Assembly (NCBI GenBank): GCA_017534815.1
Contig: JAFXVS010000074.1
Span: 1-46,771, forward strand
Origin: Bacteroidaceae bacterium
GTDB taxonomy: Bacteria > Bacteroidota > Bacteroidia > Bacteroidales > Bacteroidaceae
Direction of reading: 5' to 3'
Length of the DNA: 46,771 bases
In this document: positions 17,879-26,562 of the stretch, piece after piece
Layout: each line of letters opens with the position of its first letter
How positions within the stretch are numbered: position 1 is the stretch's first letter
Translations under genes and position numbers: made by a program
Notes under the pieces: model-generated
The model's database searches: none
Told to the model about the DNA's origin: nothing
The model's input: the letters and a program-made list of their open reading frames with translations, nothing else

Positions 17879-19192
17879 ATGGATAAGAAAAATTTATATG
17901 AACTGTTTCTGCAGCATCCGACCATTACGACTGACAGCCGCAATGTGCCTGAGGGCTCGCTGTTTTTTGCCTTGAAGGGTGAAACCTTTGATGGCAATGC
18001 CTACGCCAAGATGGCGTTAGAGAAGGGAGCGGCATACGCTGTGATTGATGAGAAAGAATATGCTGATGAAAACAATGAGCGGCTGATTCTGGTGGATGAC
18101 GTTTTAGTGGCCTTGCAGCAACTGGCTAAATTTCATCGTGTCCACTTGGGGACGCCCATCATCGGCATCACTGGTACAAACGGCAAAACGACCACCAAGG
18201 AACTGATTGCCACTGTGCTGAAGAAGAAATACAACGTGCTCTATACACAAGGCAACTTCAACAACCACATCGGAGTGCCGAAGACGCTGCTGCAACTGAG
18301 GAAGGAGCACGACATAGCCGTCATCGAGATGGGCGCCAACCATCCAGGGGAAATCAAGACGCTGGTGGAGATTGTCCTGCCTGACTTTGGCATCATCACC
18401 AACGTGGGCAAGGCACACCTGTTGGGCTTCGGCTCGTTCGAGGGTGTCATCCACACCAAAGGCGAATTGTATGACTTCATCAGAGAACTGCAGGGCACTG
18501 TCTTCATCAACAACGACAACCCGCACCTCTTAGGCATCAGCCAAGATTTGAAGCTGGTCAAGTATGGTCAGAAGGAAGCGGACGATTTGTTGGTGAAGGG
18601 GCAACTCCTTGAGTGCAATCCGTTCTTGAAGTTCCAATGGGGAATACAGACAGCGGACAACAGCCAATCGTCAACCGTTCAAACTCGCCTGATTGGTTCG
18701 TACAATCTTGACAATGCCCTTGCTGCAGCTTGCATCGGAACCTATTTCGAGGTGCCGGCCAACGACATCAGTGCAGCGTTGGAAGAATACACCCCATCCA
18801 ACAACCGCAGTCAGTTGACCATCACAAAGGACAACAAGCTCGTGGTGGATGCCTATAATGCCAATCCTACCAGCATGAAGGCTGCACTTGACAACTTCCG
18901 CCTGATTCCTGCCGATCACAAGATGTGTATCCTCGGACAAATGGGTGAATTGGGTGATGTGAGTGATGAGGAACATCAGAAAGTGATTGAACAGATTGGC
19001 GAAGGCGGTTTCGAACAAGTGTGGCTGGTAGGTGAGAATTTCACCAAAACCCAGCATCCTGCCCAGTATCGGCTCTTCGCCAACGTGGATGAGGTGAAGG
19101 CGGCAATAGCCACTCAGAAACCTCAGGGTTACCTCATCCTTATCAAAGGCTCAAACAGCAACAAACTCGTGCAGACAGTGGAACTGCTGTAG
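17879..19192 (+). CDS. murF: UDP-N-acetylmuramoyl-tripeptide--D-alanyl-D-alanine ligase
   Basis: MurF adds D-Ala-D-Ala to the UDP-MurNAc-tripeptide, the last cytoplasmic peptide step of peptidoglycan synthesis. The Mur-ligase ATP loop GITGTNGKTTTKE lies near residues 96-108. The central domain shows VIEMGANHPGEI and ITNVGKAHL, and the C-terminal domain shows VVDAYNANPTSMKAAL and LGQMGELGDVSDEEH, characteristic of MurF rather than MurC/D/E. The length of 437 is normal. A 34-base spacer containing GAGTTGAGAGTTTAGAG, one of the intergenic heptamer-like repeats, separates it from cdaA, so cotranscription is likely. Confidence 0.95.
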   Translation: MDKKNLYELFLQHPTITTDSRNVPEGSLFFALKGETFDGNAYAKMALEKGAAYAVIDEKEYADENNERLILVDDVLVALQQLAKFHRVHLGTPIIGITGTNGKTTTKELIATVLKKKYNVLYTQGNFNNHIGVPKTLLQLRKEHDIAVIEMGANHPGEIKTLVEIVLPDFGIITNVGKAHLLGFGSFEGVIHTKGELYDFIRELQGTVFINNDNPHLLGISQDLKLVKYGQKEADDLLVKGQLLECNPFLKFQWGIQTADNSQSSTVQTRLIGSYNLDNALAAACIGTYFEVPANDISAALEEYTPSNNRSQLTITKDNKLVVDAYNANPTSMKAALDNFRLIPADHKMCILGQMGELGDVSDEEHQKVIEQIGEGGFEQVWLVGENFTKTQHPAQYRLFANVDEVKAAIATQKPQGYLILIKGSNSNKLVQTVELL

Positions 19193-19220
19193 GCACTGAC
19201 CCACATAAATAGCATCGAAT

Positions 19221-20066
19221 ATGAAATACCTTACCAACCTATTCCTCAGTCTGGTGCTCGTCTTTGGAGTGAGCATCCATACACAGGCTCAGACAAGAGT
19301 CATGACTGCCAACGACTCCATTGTGCAGGAACTGAAAGACCGTATCAAGACTGCCAAAGAGAAGACACGTGCCAGCAGGACACAATGGAGAGCGGATGAA
19401 CGCGAAGTGAACCGGCTGACCCGTGAATTGGAACGTGCCAGACGACAGACACAAAAGGACAAATTGGCTGCCAGAAGAGCGAAAGCCAAAGGCAAGGACT
19501 ATACCCCCAAGGTGGCCAAGGTGCAGTTAGACAATCCCAAGGCTCCCAAATCGACAACCCCTAAAGCCACTACTTCAAAGGCTAAGTCTGAGGCTAAATC
19601 TGAGGCGGCTCCAAGAGTAACCCAGAAGAAGACTGCCAGTGCGGCGGCACAAAGGAGACAAGAATTACGCGAGAAAACTCAGGCTGCCAAAGCCGAGAAG
19701 GTTGAGAAAGCTGAGAAAACCGAAAAAGTCGAGACAAAGCCCGCCACAAGGACAACAGAGCCCAAAGTGGAAGTCGAGAAAGAACCTAAGGTGAAAGTTG
19801 AGAAAGCGCCTAAGGAGAAAATCGAGAAAGAACCCAAGGAGCCTAAAGCTCCCAAGGAACCCAAGCCCAAAGTGGAGAAAGAACCCCAACCCAAAGTTGA
19901 AAAGGCTACCAAAGCGAAAGTAGAAAAGACTCCTGTTCAACGAGAGACCAAAGAAGAGAAGGAGCGTGCCAAAGAGGTCAGGAAACAGCGTGATGTGAAG
20001 GTGAGCGTGAGGCGGAAACGCGACATGAAGAGTGACGAGAAAGATGACGATGACGAAGAAGAATAA
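19221..20066 (+). CDS. Secreted Lys/Glu/Pro/Ala-rich repetitive protein of unknown function
   Basis: A signal peptide (MKYLTNLFLSLVLVFGVSIHTQA) is followed by a predicted coiled coil (about 30-85, rich in KDRIKTAKEKTRASR-type heptads). From about residue 90 there is a long low-complexity tract of KVEKEPK / KAPKEKIEKEPK units, then a basic segment and an acidic tail (DEKDDDDEEE). There is no conserved enzyme domain. Such extended Pro/Lys tracts occur in periplasm-spanning linkers and surface-exposed proteins, but no specific role can be assigned. It lies 28 bases after murF and is probably in the same transcription unit. Confidence 0.7.
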   Translation: MKYLTNLFLSLVLVFGVSIHTQAQTRVMTANDSIVQELKDRIKTAKEKTRASRTQWRADEREVNRLTRELERARRQTQKDKLAARRAKAKGKDYTPKVAKVQLDNPKAPKSTTPKATTSKAKSEAKSEAAPRVTQKKTASAAAQRRQELREKTQAAKAEKVEKAEKTEKVETKPATRTTEPKVEVEKEPKVKVEKAPKEKIEKEPKEPKAPKEPKPKVEKEPQPKVEKATKAKVEKTPVQRETKEEKERAKEVRKQRDVKVSVRRKRDMKSDEKDDDDEEE

Positions 20067-20109
20067 ATGATATACAAAACAGCATTACAACACCTTTTTA
20101 CAACCTATT

Positions 20110-22323
20110 ATGATGAAAAAGAACATATTGAAGCGAGTTATCTATGCTATGATGGTCGCCTGTTTTCTGTATGGATGTACAGAAAACAAACCTCTTACGT
20201 TTGTTGCAGGCAGTTACGAGGCCACCTACAATGGGCATAATGGTCCCGTCACCATCAAAGCCACATTCAGTGATTCGTGCATTACAAACATCGATGTGCT
20301 CGAACAATCCGAAACCCCTCACCTCGGTGATTGTGCCTTCGAACAACTGATACCCCAAATCATCTCTGCCAATGGTATCGGCATGGATGCCATTTCGGGT
20401 GCCACTGTCACCAGCCATGCTTTGATGAACGCTGTGGCACAAGCTGCCGAGGATGCCCATGTGTCGGATATTGACCAGTTCCGGAAGAACAATCTGGCGG
20501 GCAAGAATGAAGACATCGACGACACGTGGGATGTGGTGATCGTCGGTGCAGGTGGCGCAGGAATGGCAGCTGCTGCTGAGGCTTCTGCTGAGGGCAATTC
20601 CGTGTTGGTGATAGAGAAAAATGGAGAGATGGGCGGTAACACCTTGGTGTCGGGTGGCATATACCAGAGTGTGGTTCCTTATTTGGTGTGGGAGCCTTCA
20701 CAACCTGATGCCACGATGGGTAAGGGATATGATGGCCAGATGTACGAGAAGGCCAAGATGGGCACAGGTTGCATCGATGAACTCAAGATCATCATGGACT
20801 GGTCGGAAGAGGATTTTGATAGTCTTTATTATACTACACATGATTTCAACCCAGGTAAAACTGAGGAACTGTCCCGACGTGGTGTACACAGGGAATATCG
20901 CCCCATTCTGCAGGCACTGAAGAAGGAAATCGCTGCTTACCTTGCTTGGGCAAAACCTAAGTTGCAAAGTGGTGTGCCAGAAACAAAGCTCACCCTGTTC
21001 TCCACCGACAATCTGCACATCTTCCAAACCTACTATGGAGGTCTGCGCCAAAGTGCGGAGGGCAACAAGTGGGCGTATGGTGATATGGAGTTGGTGAAGC
21101 AGATGGTGGAAGAAGGATCGGCGCTGAAACCCTGGTTGCTCTCGATGGGTGTAGAGTTTTTGGAACAGCAATTGATGATTACAGGTGAGATGTGGTTCAG
21201 AGGTAATAAGATGACGGGAGCCCGTATAGATACCGATGGTGATGGAGAGCCCGAATTGTACGAAGGGAATTGGGGTGCTTATGTGATGGCGCCTTACCAC
21301 ACCTTCATCAAGGCAAATCCCAAGAATAAAGTGCTGACATCCACTACGGCATACGAGCTGATCATGGATGGAGACCGTGTGACTGGTGTGAAGGCAGAAA
21401 GGCAGGACGGTACCAAGGTGAAGGCACATGCCAAGAAAGGGGTGATTATTGCCTCTGGCGGATATGCAGCCAACATCAGCAAGGTCATCAACACCAACCT
21501 CTATTGGAAACCAGAATATTTGAGCCGTCAGATGGGTTCCACCAACCGCTCCTCCATGCGAGGTGATGGCATCGAGATGGCACAAGACGTCGGTGCTGCA
21601 GTGACGGGCATGGGCTGGACACAGTTGATGCCACAGGCGTATGTTGATTATGGTAATATCGCATTCGGAAGCATCTCTGATGCTATTTTCGTGAATCCAG
21701 AGACGGGCAAACGCTTTGTGGATGAGTCGCAGGAACGTGACGTTCTTGCCATTAAGGCATTCAAGACTGGTGTCACCATCAACGGCAAATCCGGCGCCTT
21801 CCTCTATATCGGTGGTGAAACCACGACGGAACCGAACGACATCAGAGGCGTGGACATTCCTGGCAAGCAATACGCCAGAACAGTGGAGCAACTCCCCGAA
21901 CTGCTGAAATCTCTGAAACTGCATGCCCTCTCCGAGCAGATCATCAAGACCATCCGTGCCTACGATGCAGCCATCATGGACGGAAAAGAGCCCGATGACA
22001 TAGACAAGAAGTTCGCCACTTCTATTATCGGACGTGCCAAGAAGAATGAAGACGGCACCTACGACAAATCCACCTATACGCTGGACAGCGTGATGCTGAC
22101 CATCCGAGTGATGGCTCCAGCCGCTCACCACACGATGGGTGGTTTGCGGGTGGACACTTGGCGCAGAGTCTTAGACAACTCTGGCCGACCCATCCCAGGT
22201 CTCTTTGCTGCAGGTGAAGTGACTGGTGGTATTCATGGTGGCAACCGCTTGGGCGGCAATGCCCTGACCGAAGTGATGGTTTCAGGACGTATCGCTGCTC
22301 GCAGTGTGAATAGACAGCGATAA
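20110..22323 (+). CDS. FMN-binding, FAD-dependent fumarate-reductase-like lipoprotein
   Basis: The 737-residue protein has a lipoprotein signal ending in FLYGC. An FMN-binding domain follows at about 30-120, with flavinylation motif DAISGAT at 93-99; Thr99 is the likely covalent FMN site added by an ApbE-type transferase. The rest is a flavoprotein reductase with dinucleotide fold VIVGAGGAGMAAAAEA near 142-157, an EKNGEMGGNT loop, and the C-terminal APAAHHTMGGLRVDT and GGIHGGNRLGGNALTE segments of the succinate dehydrogenase/fumarate reductase flavoprotein family. The architecture matches extracytoplasmic flavinylated reductases that use fumarate, urocanate or other enoates as anaerobic electron acceptors. 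The acceptor here is unknown and no dedicated electron-donor gene is adjacent. Confidence 0.88.
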   Translation: MMKKNILKRVIYAMMVACFLYGCTENKPLTFVAGSYEATYNGHNGPVTIKATFSDSCITNIDVLEQSETPHLGDCAFEQLIPQIISANGIGMDAISGATVTSHALMNAVAQAAEDAHVSDIDQFRKNNLAGKNEDIDDTWDVVIVGAGGAGMAAAAEASAEGNSVLVIEKNGEMGGNTLVSGGIYQSVVPYLVWEPSQPDATMGKGYDGQMYEKAKMGTGCIDELKIIMDWSEEDFDSLYYTTHDFNPGKTEELSRRGVHREYRPILQALKKEIAAYLAWAKPKLQSGVPETKLTLFSTDNLHIFQTYYGGLRQSAEGNKWAYGDMELVKQMVEEGSALKPWLLSMGVEFLEQQLMITGEMWFRGNKMTGARIDTDGDGEPELYEGNWGAYVMAPYHTFIKANPKNKVLTSTTAYELIMDGDRVTGVKAERQDGTKVKAHAKKGVIIASGGYAANISKVINTNLYWKPEYLSRQMGSTNRSSMRGDGIEMAQDVGAAVTGMGWTQLMPQAYVDYGNIAFGSISDAIFVNPETGKRFVDESQERDVLAIKAFKTGVTINGKSGAFLYIGGETTTEPNDIRGVDIPGKQYARTVEQLPELLKSLKLHALSEQIIKTIRAYDAAIMDGKEPDDIDKKFATSIIGRAKKNEDGTYDKSTYTLDSVMLTIRVMAPAAHHTMGGLRVDTWRRVLDNSGRPIPGLFAAGEVTGGIHGGNRLGGNALTEVMVSGRIAARSVNRQR

Positions 22324-22337
22324 CGCCGTCCTTCCCG

Positions 22338-22745
22338 TCAAATCAATTTCGTTTTGCGATAGCCCATCCCTGTGACATGGCAGATGAGCTGTCCTTCTTG
22401 ATTAGTCACCCGTACCTCCACTGCAGGAATCTTGTGGTGGTCGGCCACGCTGACGGCCTCAGCCCGAAGTAGATCCCCCTCTTTGGCACTCGACACAAAC
22501 ATGATGCCGCTGTTGATGCCAAAGGTGAGTTGCCCCGAATGATTCATCAGGGCTGCGATGGCCAAATCTGCCAACGTGAATAGGGCACCCCCTTGACACA
22601 CATTTCCACCATTCAGGTGCTCCTTCGTCACCGTCATCTCTGCCACAGCGTGCGTTGCATCCACTTCTGTGATCCTACAACCTGCATTCGCGGCAAAACG
22701 ATCCGTGCGATTCAGCATTTCTCCTATGTTCATTGTTTCCTTCAT
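22338..22745 (-). CDS. PaaI-type hotdog-fold acyl-CoA thioesterase
   Basis: The 135-residue protein has the hotdog signature HLNGGNVCQGGALFTLADLAIAAL. PaaI-like thioesterases usually have HGG at the position where this sequence has CQGG, so the oxyanion-hole glycines are kept but the His is not. It probably hydrolyses short-chain or aryl acyl-CoA; phenylacetyl-CoA is possible because a phenylacetate-CoA ligase lies elsewhere in the window, but the two genes are far apart. It is transcribed divergently from the BASS transporter gene, with its own TAACTTTG box. Confidence 0.85.
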   Translation of the reverse strand: MKETMNIGEMLNRTDRFAANAGCRITEVDATHAVAEMTVTKEHLNGGNVCQGGALFTLADLAIAALMNHSGQLTFGINSGIMFVSSAKEGDLLRAEAVSVADHHKIPAVEVRVTNQEGQLICHVTGMGYRKTKLI

Positions 22746-22770
22746 ATCCTTTTTTGTATAAAATCCACTG

Positions 22771-22778
22771 CAAAGTTA
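22771..22778 (-). promoter_or_regulatory. -7 box of the thioesterase gene
   Basis: On the minus strand this reads TAACTTTG, 26 bases upstream of the start codon. No convincing -33 element was seen. Confidence 0.6.
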
Positions 22779-22800
22779 TAAAGAATCAAGATATTTTTCA

Positions 22801-22808
22801 TAACTTTG
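22801..22808 (+). promoter_or_regulatory. -7 box of the BASS transporter gene
   Basis: TAACTTTG lies 40 bases upstream of the ATG and back-to-back with the minus-strand box 22 bases away. Confidence 0.6.
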
Positions 22809-22848
22809 TACTCAAATTTCGTATATGGTTATGAATAAGATCTGAAAC

Positions 22849-23775
22849 ATGAAAAAGATATGTGATTTTATCGCCCAATGGATGGGCTTGTTGGTGCTGG
22901 TAGTGGCAGCATGGTCATTGTTGATGCCTGCATCTTTCTTGTGGATTGACACATGGGCTATCAACCCGTTGCTGGGCGTGATCATGTTCGGCATGGGATT
23001 GACGTTGTCTCCGCTTGATTTCAAGATGGTGTTGAGCCGTCCCAAGGATATTCTTATCGGGTGTTTGGCTCAGTTCACGGTCATGCCGCTGCTTGCATGG
23101 TTCCTGACGTGGGCTTTCTCCTTACCTAAGGAGTTGGCATTAGGTGTGATTCTCGTGGGCTGTTGTCCTGGAGGCACGGCTTCCAATGTCATCACCTATC
23201 TGGCAAAGGGCGATCTGGCGCTGTCAGTCGGCATGACAGCCACGTCCACTTTACTTGCCCCGCTCCTCACGCCGCTACTGGTCTGGTGGATGGCCGGAAC
23301 GATGGTGGATGTGGATGTGTTGGGCATGTTGCAGAGCATCGTTTATGTGGTGATTGCGCCCATCATCTGCGGATTACTTTGCCAACGTTTCTTGCCCAAG
23401 ATGACACAGAGTGTTGTTCCCTACCTGCCAGCATTCTCTTCCGTTGCCATTGCCATCGTGGTGGGCATCGTCGTGTCCCACACGGCAGACAAGCTCTTAG
23501 CAGGAGGTCTGTTGGTTGTGCTGGTGGTGATGGCGCATAATCTGTTGGGACTGGCTGTCGGTTTCGTGGTGGGTTTCCTCCTGCGATTGTCAAGACCCAA
23601 GTGTGTGGCAGTCAGCATTGAAGTGGGCATGCAGAACTCCGGCCTTGCCTCGTCATTGGCTGTGTTGCATTTCGCGGCCTATCCTCTTGCCACCATCCCT
23701 GGAGCCATTTTCAGCGTGTGGCATAACATCAGTGGTGCTTTAGTGGCAAAGCTGTATCAAAGAATCTTTAAGTAG
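22849..23775 (+). CDS. BASS-family (bile acid:sodium symporter-like) transporter
   Basis: An integral membrane protein of 308 residues with about nine to ten hydrophobic helices. Family hallmarks include FGMGLTLSPLDFK, GCCPGGTASNVITYLAKGDLALSV and the E-x-G-MQNSGLASSLA segment in the C-terminal half. These form the discontinuous helix and sodium-site region of ASBT-like proteins. Bacterial BASS members carry bile acids, pantoate, pyruvate or other organic anions with sodium. Sequence alone does not settle the substrate. The last eight bases overlap the end of the converging plsC gene. Confidence 0.88.
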   Translation: MKKICDFIAQWMGLLVLVVAAWSLLMPASFLWIDTWAINPLLGVIMFGMGLTLSPLDFKMVLSRPKDILIGCLAQFTVMPLLAWFLTWAFSLPKELALGVILVGCCPGGTASNVITYLAKGDLALSVGMTATSTLLAPLLTPLLVWWMAGTMVDVDVLGMLQSIVYVVIAPIICGLLCQRFLPKMTQSVVPYLPAFSSVAIAIVVGIVVSHTADKLLAGGLLVVLVVMAHNLLGLAVGFVVGFLLRLSRPKCVAVSIEVGMQNSGLASSLAVLHFAAYPLATIPGAIFSVWHNISGALVAKLYQRIFK

Positions 23776-24508
23776 TGCGGTATTTCTCTTCCAACCCGCC
23801 ATTGATGACGTCGAAAACTTCCTGCATGATGACTTTGGTCTGCTTGCCTTGACGCTCTTCGGCGGTGATGGGTTTGTGGATGGTCAGCGTGACAGTACCC
23901 CAATGGACGGACTTGTGGTGACGATTGAAGACATCGAAAGAGCCATTGATGGTGAGAGGCACGATGGGGAGCCCGATTTCATTGGCAAGCATGAAGGAGC
24001 CTCGTTTGAAGGGGGACATCTTGCCGGTGTGGGTTCGTGTGCCCTCTGGGAAGATGACCATGGACATGCCGCCCTGAAGGGTCTCACGTGATTGCTGTAC
24101 AGCTTTGGATATGCCAGAGATGCCGTCGGCGAGGTAGATTTGCTTGGATTTGGCGCAAGCATAGCCGACGAAAGGTATCTTGCGCAAGTATTCCTTCATC
24201 ATCCATTTGAAGTTGTGGCCGAGGTAGCCATAGACGAGGAAAATGTCGTAGTAGCCCTGATGATTGGCAAGGAATACGTAACTTTCTTCTTTCTTGATGT
24301 TCTCTTTTCCTTCCACCTTGACACGGAGCAGGAAGAGCCAGAAGGCGCACTTTGACCAGAACTTGGGCAGGTAGTAGGCCACCACGTCGGTGTCGCCCAG
24401 GAATCCTGCAATGATGACACTGGTTGCCACGAAGATCGTGATGACCACGAAGATGGGTAAAGCAATGAGGAATGAGTAAATCTTGTAGAGTATGTTCAGG
24501 ATGATCAT
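23768..24508 (-). CDS. plsC: 1-acyl-sn-glycerol-3-phosphate acyltransferase
   Basis: It acylates lysophosphatidic acid to phosphatidic acid at the inner membrane. The N-terminal segment is hydrophobic (SFLIALPIFVVITIFVATSVIIAGFL). Catalytic motif NHxxxxD appears as NHQGYYD, and the glycerol-phosphate-binding motif as FPEGTR. Further motifs are FVGYACAKSKQIYLAD and GLPIVPLTINGS. Length 246 is typical. It is the last gene of the five-gene minus-strand operon, 15 bases after the metallophosphoesterase gene. Confidence 0.92.
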   Translation of the reverse strand: MIILNILYKIYSFLIALPIFVVITIFVATSVIIAGFLGDTDVVAYYLPKFWSKCAFWLFLLRVKVEGKENIKKEESYVFLANHQGYYDIFLVYGYLGHNFKWMMKEYLRKIPFVGYACAKSKQIYLADGISGISKAVQQSRETLQGGMSMVIFPEGTRTHTGKMSPFKRGSFMLANEIGLPIVPLTINGSFDVFNRHHKSVHWGTVTLTIHKPITAEERQGKQTKVIMQEVFDVINGGLEEKYRTT

Positions 24509-24523
24509 GCTTTGACTTTGTTT

Positions 24524-25732
24524 TTAGTTTTTTGTTCTTTTGAGTGTGATGACATTGACTTCAGGCCATGCACCGAAACGGAAGGGGAACATGACGGCTC
24601 CGATGCCATCGCTGACGTTGAGAATCTGATTCCCTTCAGCATAGCCGCCAGACCATTCGCGATAGACGTGGGCGACGGGCGACCAACCGAACACCTTAAA
24701 TTGGCCTGCATGAGTGTGGCCTGAGAGGGTGAGCTGGATGTTGGTCTGGGGTATGATGTTGCGTCGCCAGTGGGTTGGGTCGTGACTCATGAGCACGGTG
24801 AAACAGTTGCGCTTGAGCCCCTTCATGGTCTTGGGCAGGTCGCCGAGGGCAGGGAAAGGAGGACGTCCGTCGTTCTCCACACCGGCAATGACGAGAGAGT
24901 CGTTGCCGCGTCGGATGATGCGGTGCTCATTGAGCAGAAGCGTCCATCCGTAGTCACGAATGCGTCGCTGGAGTTCTTCGACGTCTGCGTGGCGTTCGTC
25001 CTCAGTGGGGTAGCGCAGGTACATGCTATAATCGTGGTTGCCCATCACGGCATAGACGCCATCGGGTGCATGAAGTTTATTGAGGTCACGACGGAATCCG
25101 TCGAGTTCGGCGCTTTGGTGGTTGACGAGGTCACCTGTGAAGAGGATGGCATCGCATTGTTGGGCGTTGATGAGGTCAACAATCTTGCGTGCATCGGCTT
25201 CGTGTCCATCACGCAGCGTGCCGATGTGCAGATCGGAGAACTGGGCGATGCGGTAGCCATCGAACTGCTTGGGCAGGTCGGGAAAGTAGAAGGTCTGCTG
25301 ATGAACGACATAGCGGTTGCGCCCGATAAAATAGCCGTAAGTAAGCAAAGTGATGGCGAAGAGGGCAAGTGCCATGCCGATGATGCGGAAGATGCGCACG
25401 AAGATGCAGTCATAGCCTTCGCGGGTCTTGGCTCCGCCAGTGACGAGCAGGTTGATGCCGTGTCCGATGCCATCGACCAGCATGAAGAGAGCTTTCGGGG
25501 CACAGAGGAGCAGGAAGAAATACATGTAGATGCTGACCCATGCCTGATGGTCGGGGCGCATATCGTTGCTGGAGATAATGATGGCTGCAGCGACGGCTAA
25601 TGCGAGTGAAGGCACCCACCAGAGAAGGCGCAGCCAGCGTCGTTGAGTCCATTGGCGTATGTACACCCAATAGATGTACACGTCTGGCAAGACCAGCAGG
25701 AGTATGATGAGCAATAGTATTCTTAACAGCAT
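24524..25732 (-). CDS. Membrane-anchored metallophosphoesterase
   Basis: The ATG at 25732 gives 402 residues beginning with a strongly hydrophobic helix (MLLRILLLIILLLVL). The frame stays open upstream, but that part overlaps the preceding gene and is not protein-like. Three to four membrane segments are followed by a calcineurin-like phosphoesterase domain with metal-ligand motifs FSDLHIG, FTGDLVNH, MGNHDY and SGHTHAGQ. Related proteins (YkuE-like) hydrolyse lipid-linked phosphates such as UDP-diacylglucosamine-type substrates or unknown phosphodiesters. Its position next to plsC supports a role in envelope lipid metabolism, but this is inference. The start overlaps the previous gene's end by 10 bases. 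Confidence 0.88.
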   Translation of the reverse strand: MLLRILLLIILLLVLPDVYIYWVYIRQWTQRRWLRLLWWVPSLALAVAAAIIISSNDMRPDHQAWVSIYMYFFLLLCAPKALFMLVDGIGHGINLLVTGGAKTREGYDCIFVRIFRIIGMALALFAITLLTYGYFIGRNRYVVHQQTFYFPDLPKQFDGYRIAQFSDLHIGTLRDGHEADARKIVDLINAQQCDAILFTGDLVNHQSAELDGFRRDLNKLHAPDGVYAVMGNHDYSMYLRYPTEDERHADVEELQRRIRDYGWTLLLNEHRIIRRGNDSLVIAGVENDGRPPFPALGDLPKTMKGLKRNCFTVLMSHDPTHWRRNIIPQTNIQLTLSGHTHAGQFKVFGWSPVAHVYREWSGGYAEGNQILNVSDGIGAVMFPFRFGAWPEVNVITLKRTKN

Positions 25733-26562
25733 TGGATGTATTTGTTGATTTCGTCGAGTGAGAGATGTCGTCGTTGGGCGTAGTTGGCGAGTTGGTCGCT
25801 TCCTATCTTGCCCACAGAGAAGTAATGTGCCTGTGGCAGACTGATCATCAGTCCGCTCACAGAGGCGTGGGGCTGCATCATGGCAGATGTGGTGAGTGTG
25901 ACTCCGATGCTCTTGAAACCGATGAGCGTGTCGAGCAGGAAGTTGATGGAGATGTCGGGCAGGCAAGGATAACCCACAGCGGGTCGGATGCCTTGGAACT
26001 TCTCCTGATGTAGTTCCTGAATGGTGAGTTGTTCGTCGGGAGCATAGCCCCAGATGGTTTTTCTAACCTCCTCATGCAGTCGTTCAGCCCCAGCTTCAGC
26101 CAGTCGGTCGGCGAGGGTCTGGAGCAACATCCGATTATATTCATCGGTGGGGAAGGTCTGATCCACATCGATGCTGGTGGAGGTGGCAAAGATGCCTATT
26201 TTGTCTTGACGTGTAGCTGTCTTAGGACGCACATAGTCGCTCAGACAACAACACACACCCTCGTTGTTGGGCACTTGTTGACGCAACATGGGCAGATGAA
26301 CCGGTTCTCCATAGGGGTGGCTTTGTCCACAGTCGCAGGGACGCATGGGTTGCACCACGATGTCATCACCTTCGCTCCATGCTGGCAGGATTTCCACTAC
26401 CGTCTTGACTTTCAGGTAGGGTTGGAGGCGTTGGAGCATCTTTTGTGCTTCGTCGTACAGCCGCTGACCCTCTTCCGACTGCTGTGGCAATGACCATGCA
26501 TGGAAGAAATACACCCAGTTGATGTAGTCTTTCAGGTCGCTGATGCGGTAGTTACGTCTCAT
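25723..26562 (-). CDS. Free-standing MetH reactivation (AdoMet-binding) domain protein
   Basis: The 279-residue product aligns by eye with the C-terminal activation domain of cobalamin-dependent methionine synthase. It shows ISDLKDYINWVYFFHAW, LADRLAEAGAERLHEEVRK, WGYAPDE, the AdoMet-binding GIRPAVGYPCLPD, and IGVTLTTSAMMQPHASVSG followed by YFSVGKIGSDQLANYA. In MetH this domain binds AdoMet to remethylate the oxidised cob(II)alamin cofactor. Here it has no homocysteine, folate or cobalamin-binding modules. It probably reactivates a truncated MetH in trans, or another corrinoid protein. The ATG overlaps the pyrC stop as ATGA, so its translation is coupled to pyrC. Upstream in-frame codons lie inside pyrC and were not used. 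Confidence 0.9.
   Translation of the reverse strand: MRRNYRISDLKDYINWVYFFHAWSLPQQSEEGQRLYDEAQKMLQRLQPYLKVKTVVEILPAWSEGDDIVVQPMRPCDCGQSHPYGEPVHLPMLRQQVPNNEGVCCCLSDYVRPKTATRQDKIGIFATSTSIDVDQTFPTDEYNRMLLQTLADRLAEAGAERLHEEVRKTIWGYAPDEQLTIQELHQEKFQGIRPAVGYPCLPDISINFLLDTLIGFKSIGVTLTTSAMMQPHASVSGLMISLPQAHYFSVGKIGSDQLANYAQRRHLSLDEINKYIQCC

Noticed and set aside
20698-22131. 477-residue open frame antisense to the flavin reductase gene
   Set aside because: It lies wholly inside a well-supported gene, is His/Cys-rich with no domain, and is explained by codon bias of the real strand. The same applies to antisense frames at 36787-37827, 38311-39237, 40293-41402, 24770-25600, 31921-32769 and 3625-4485.
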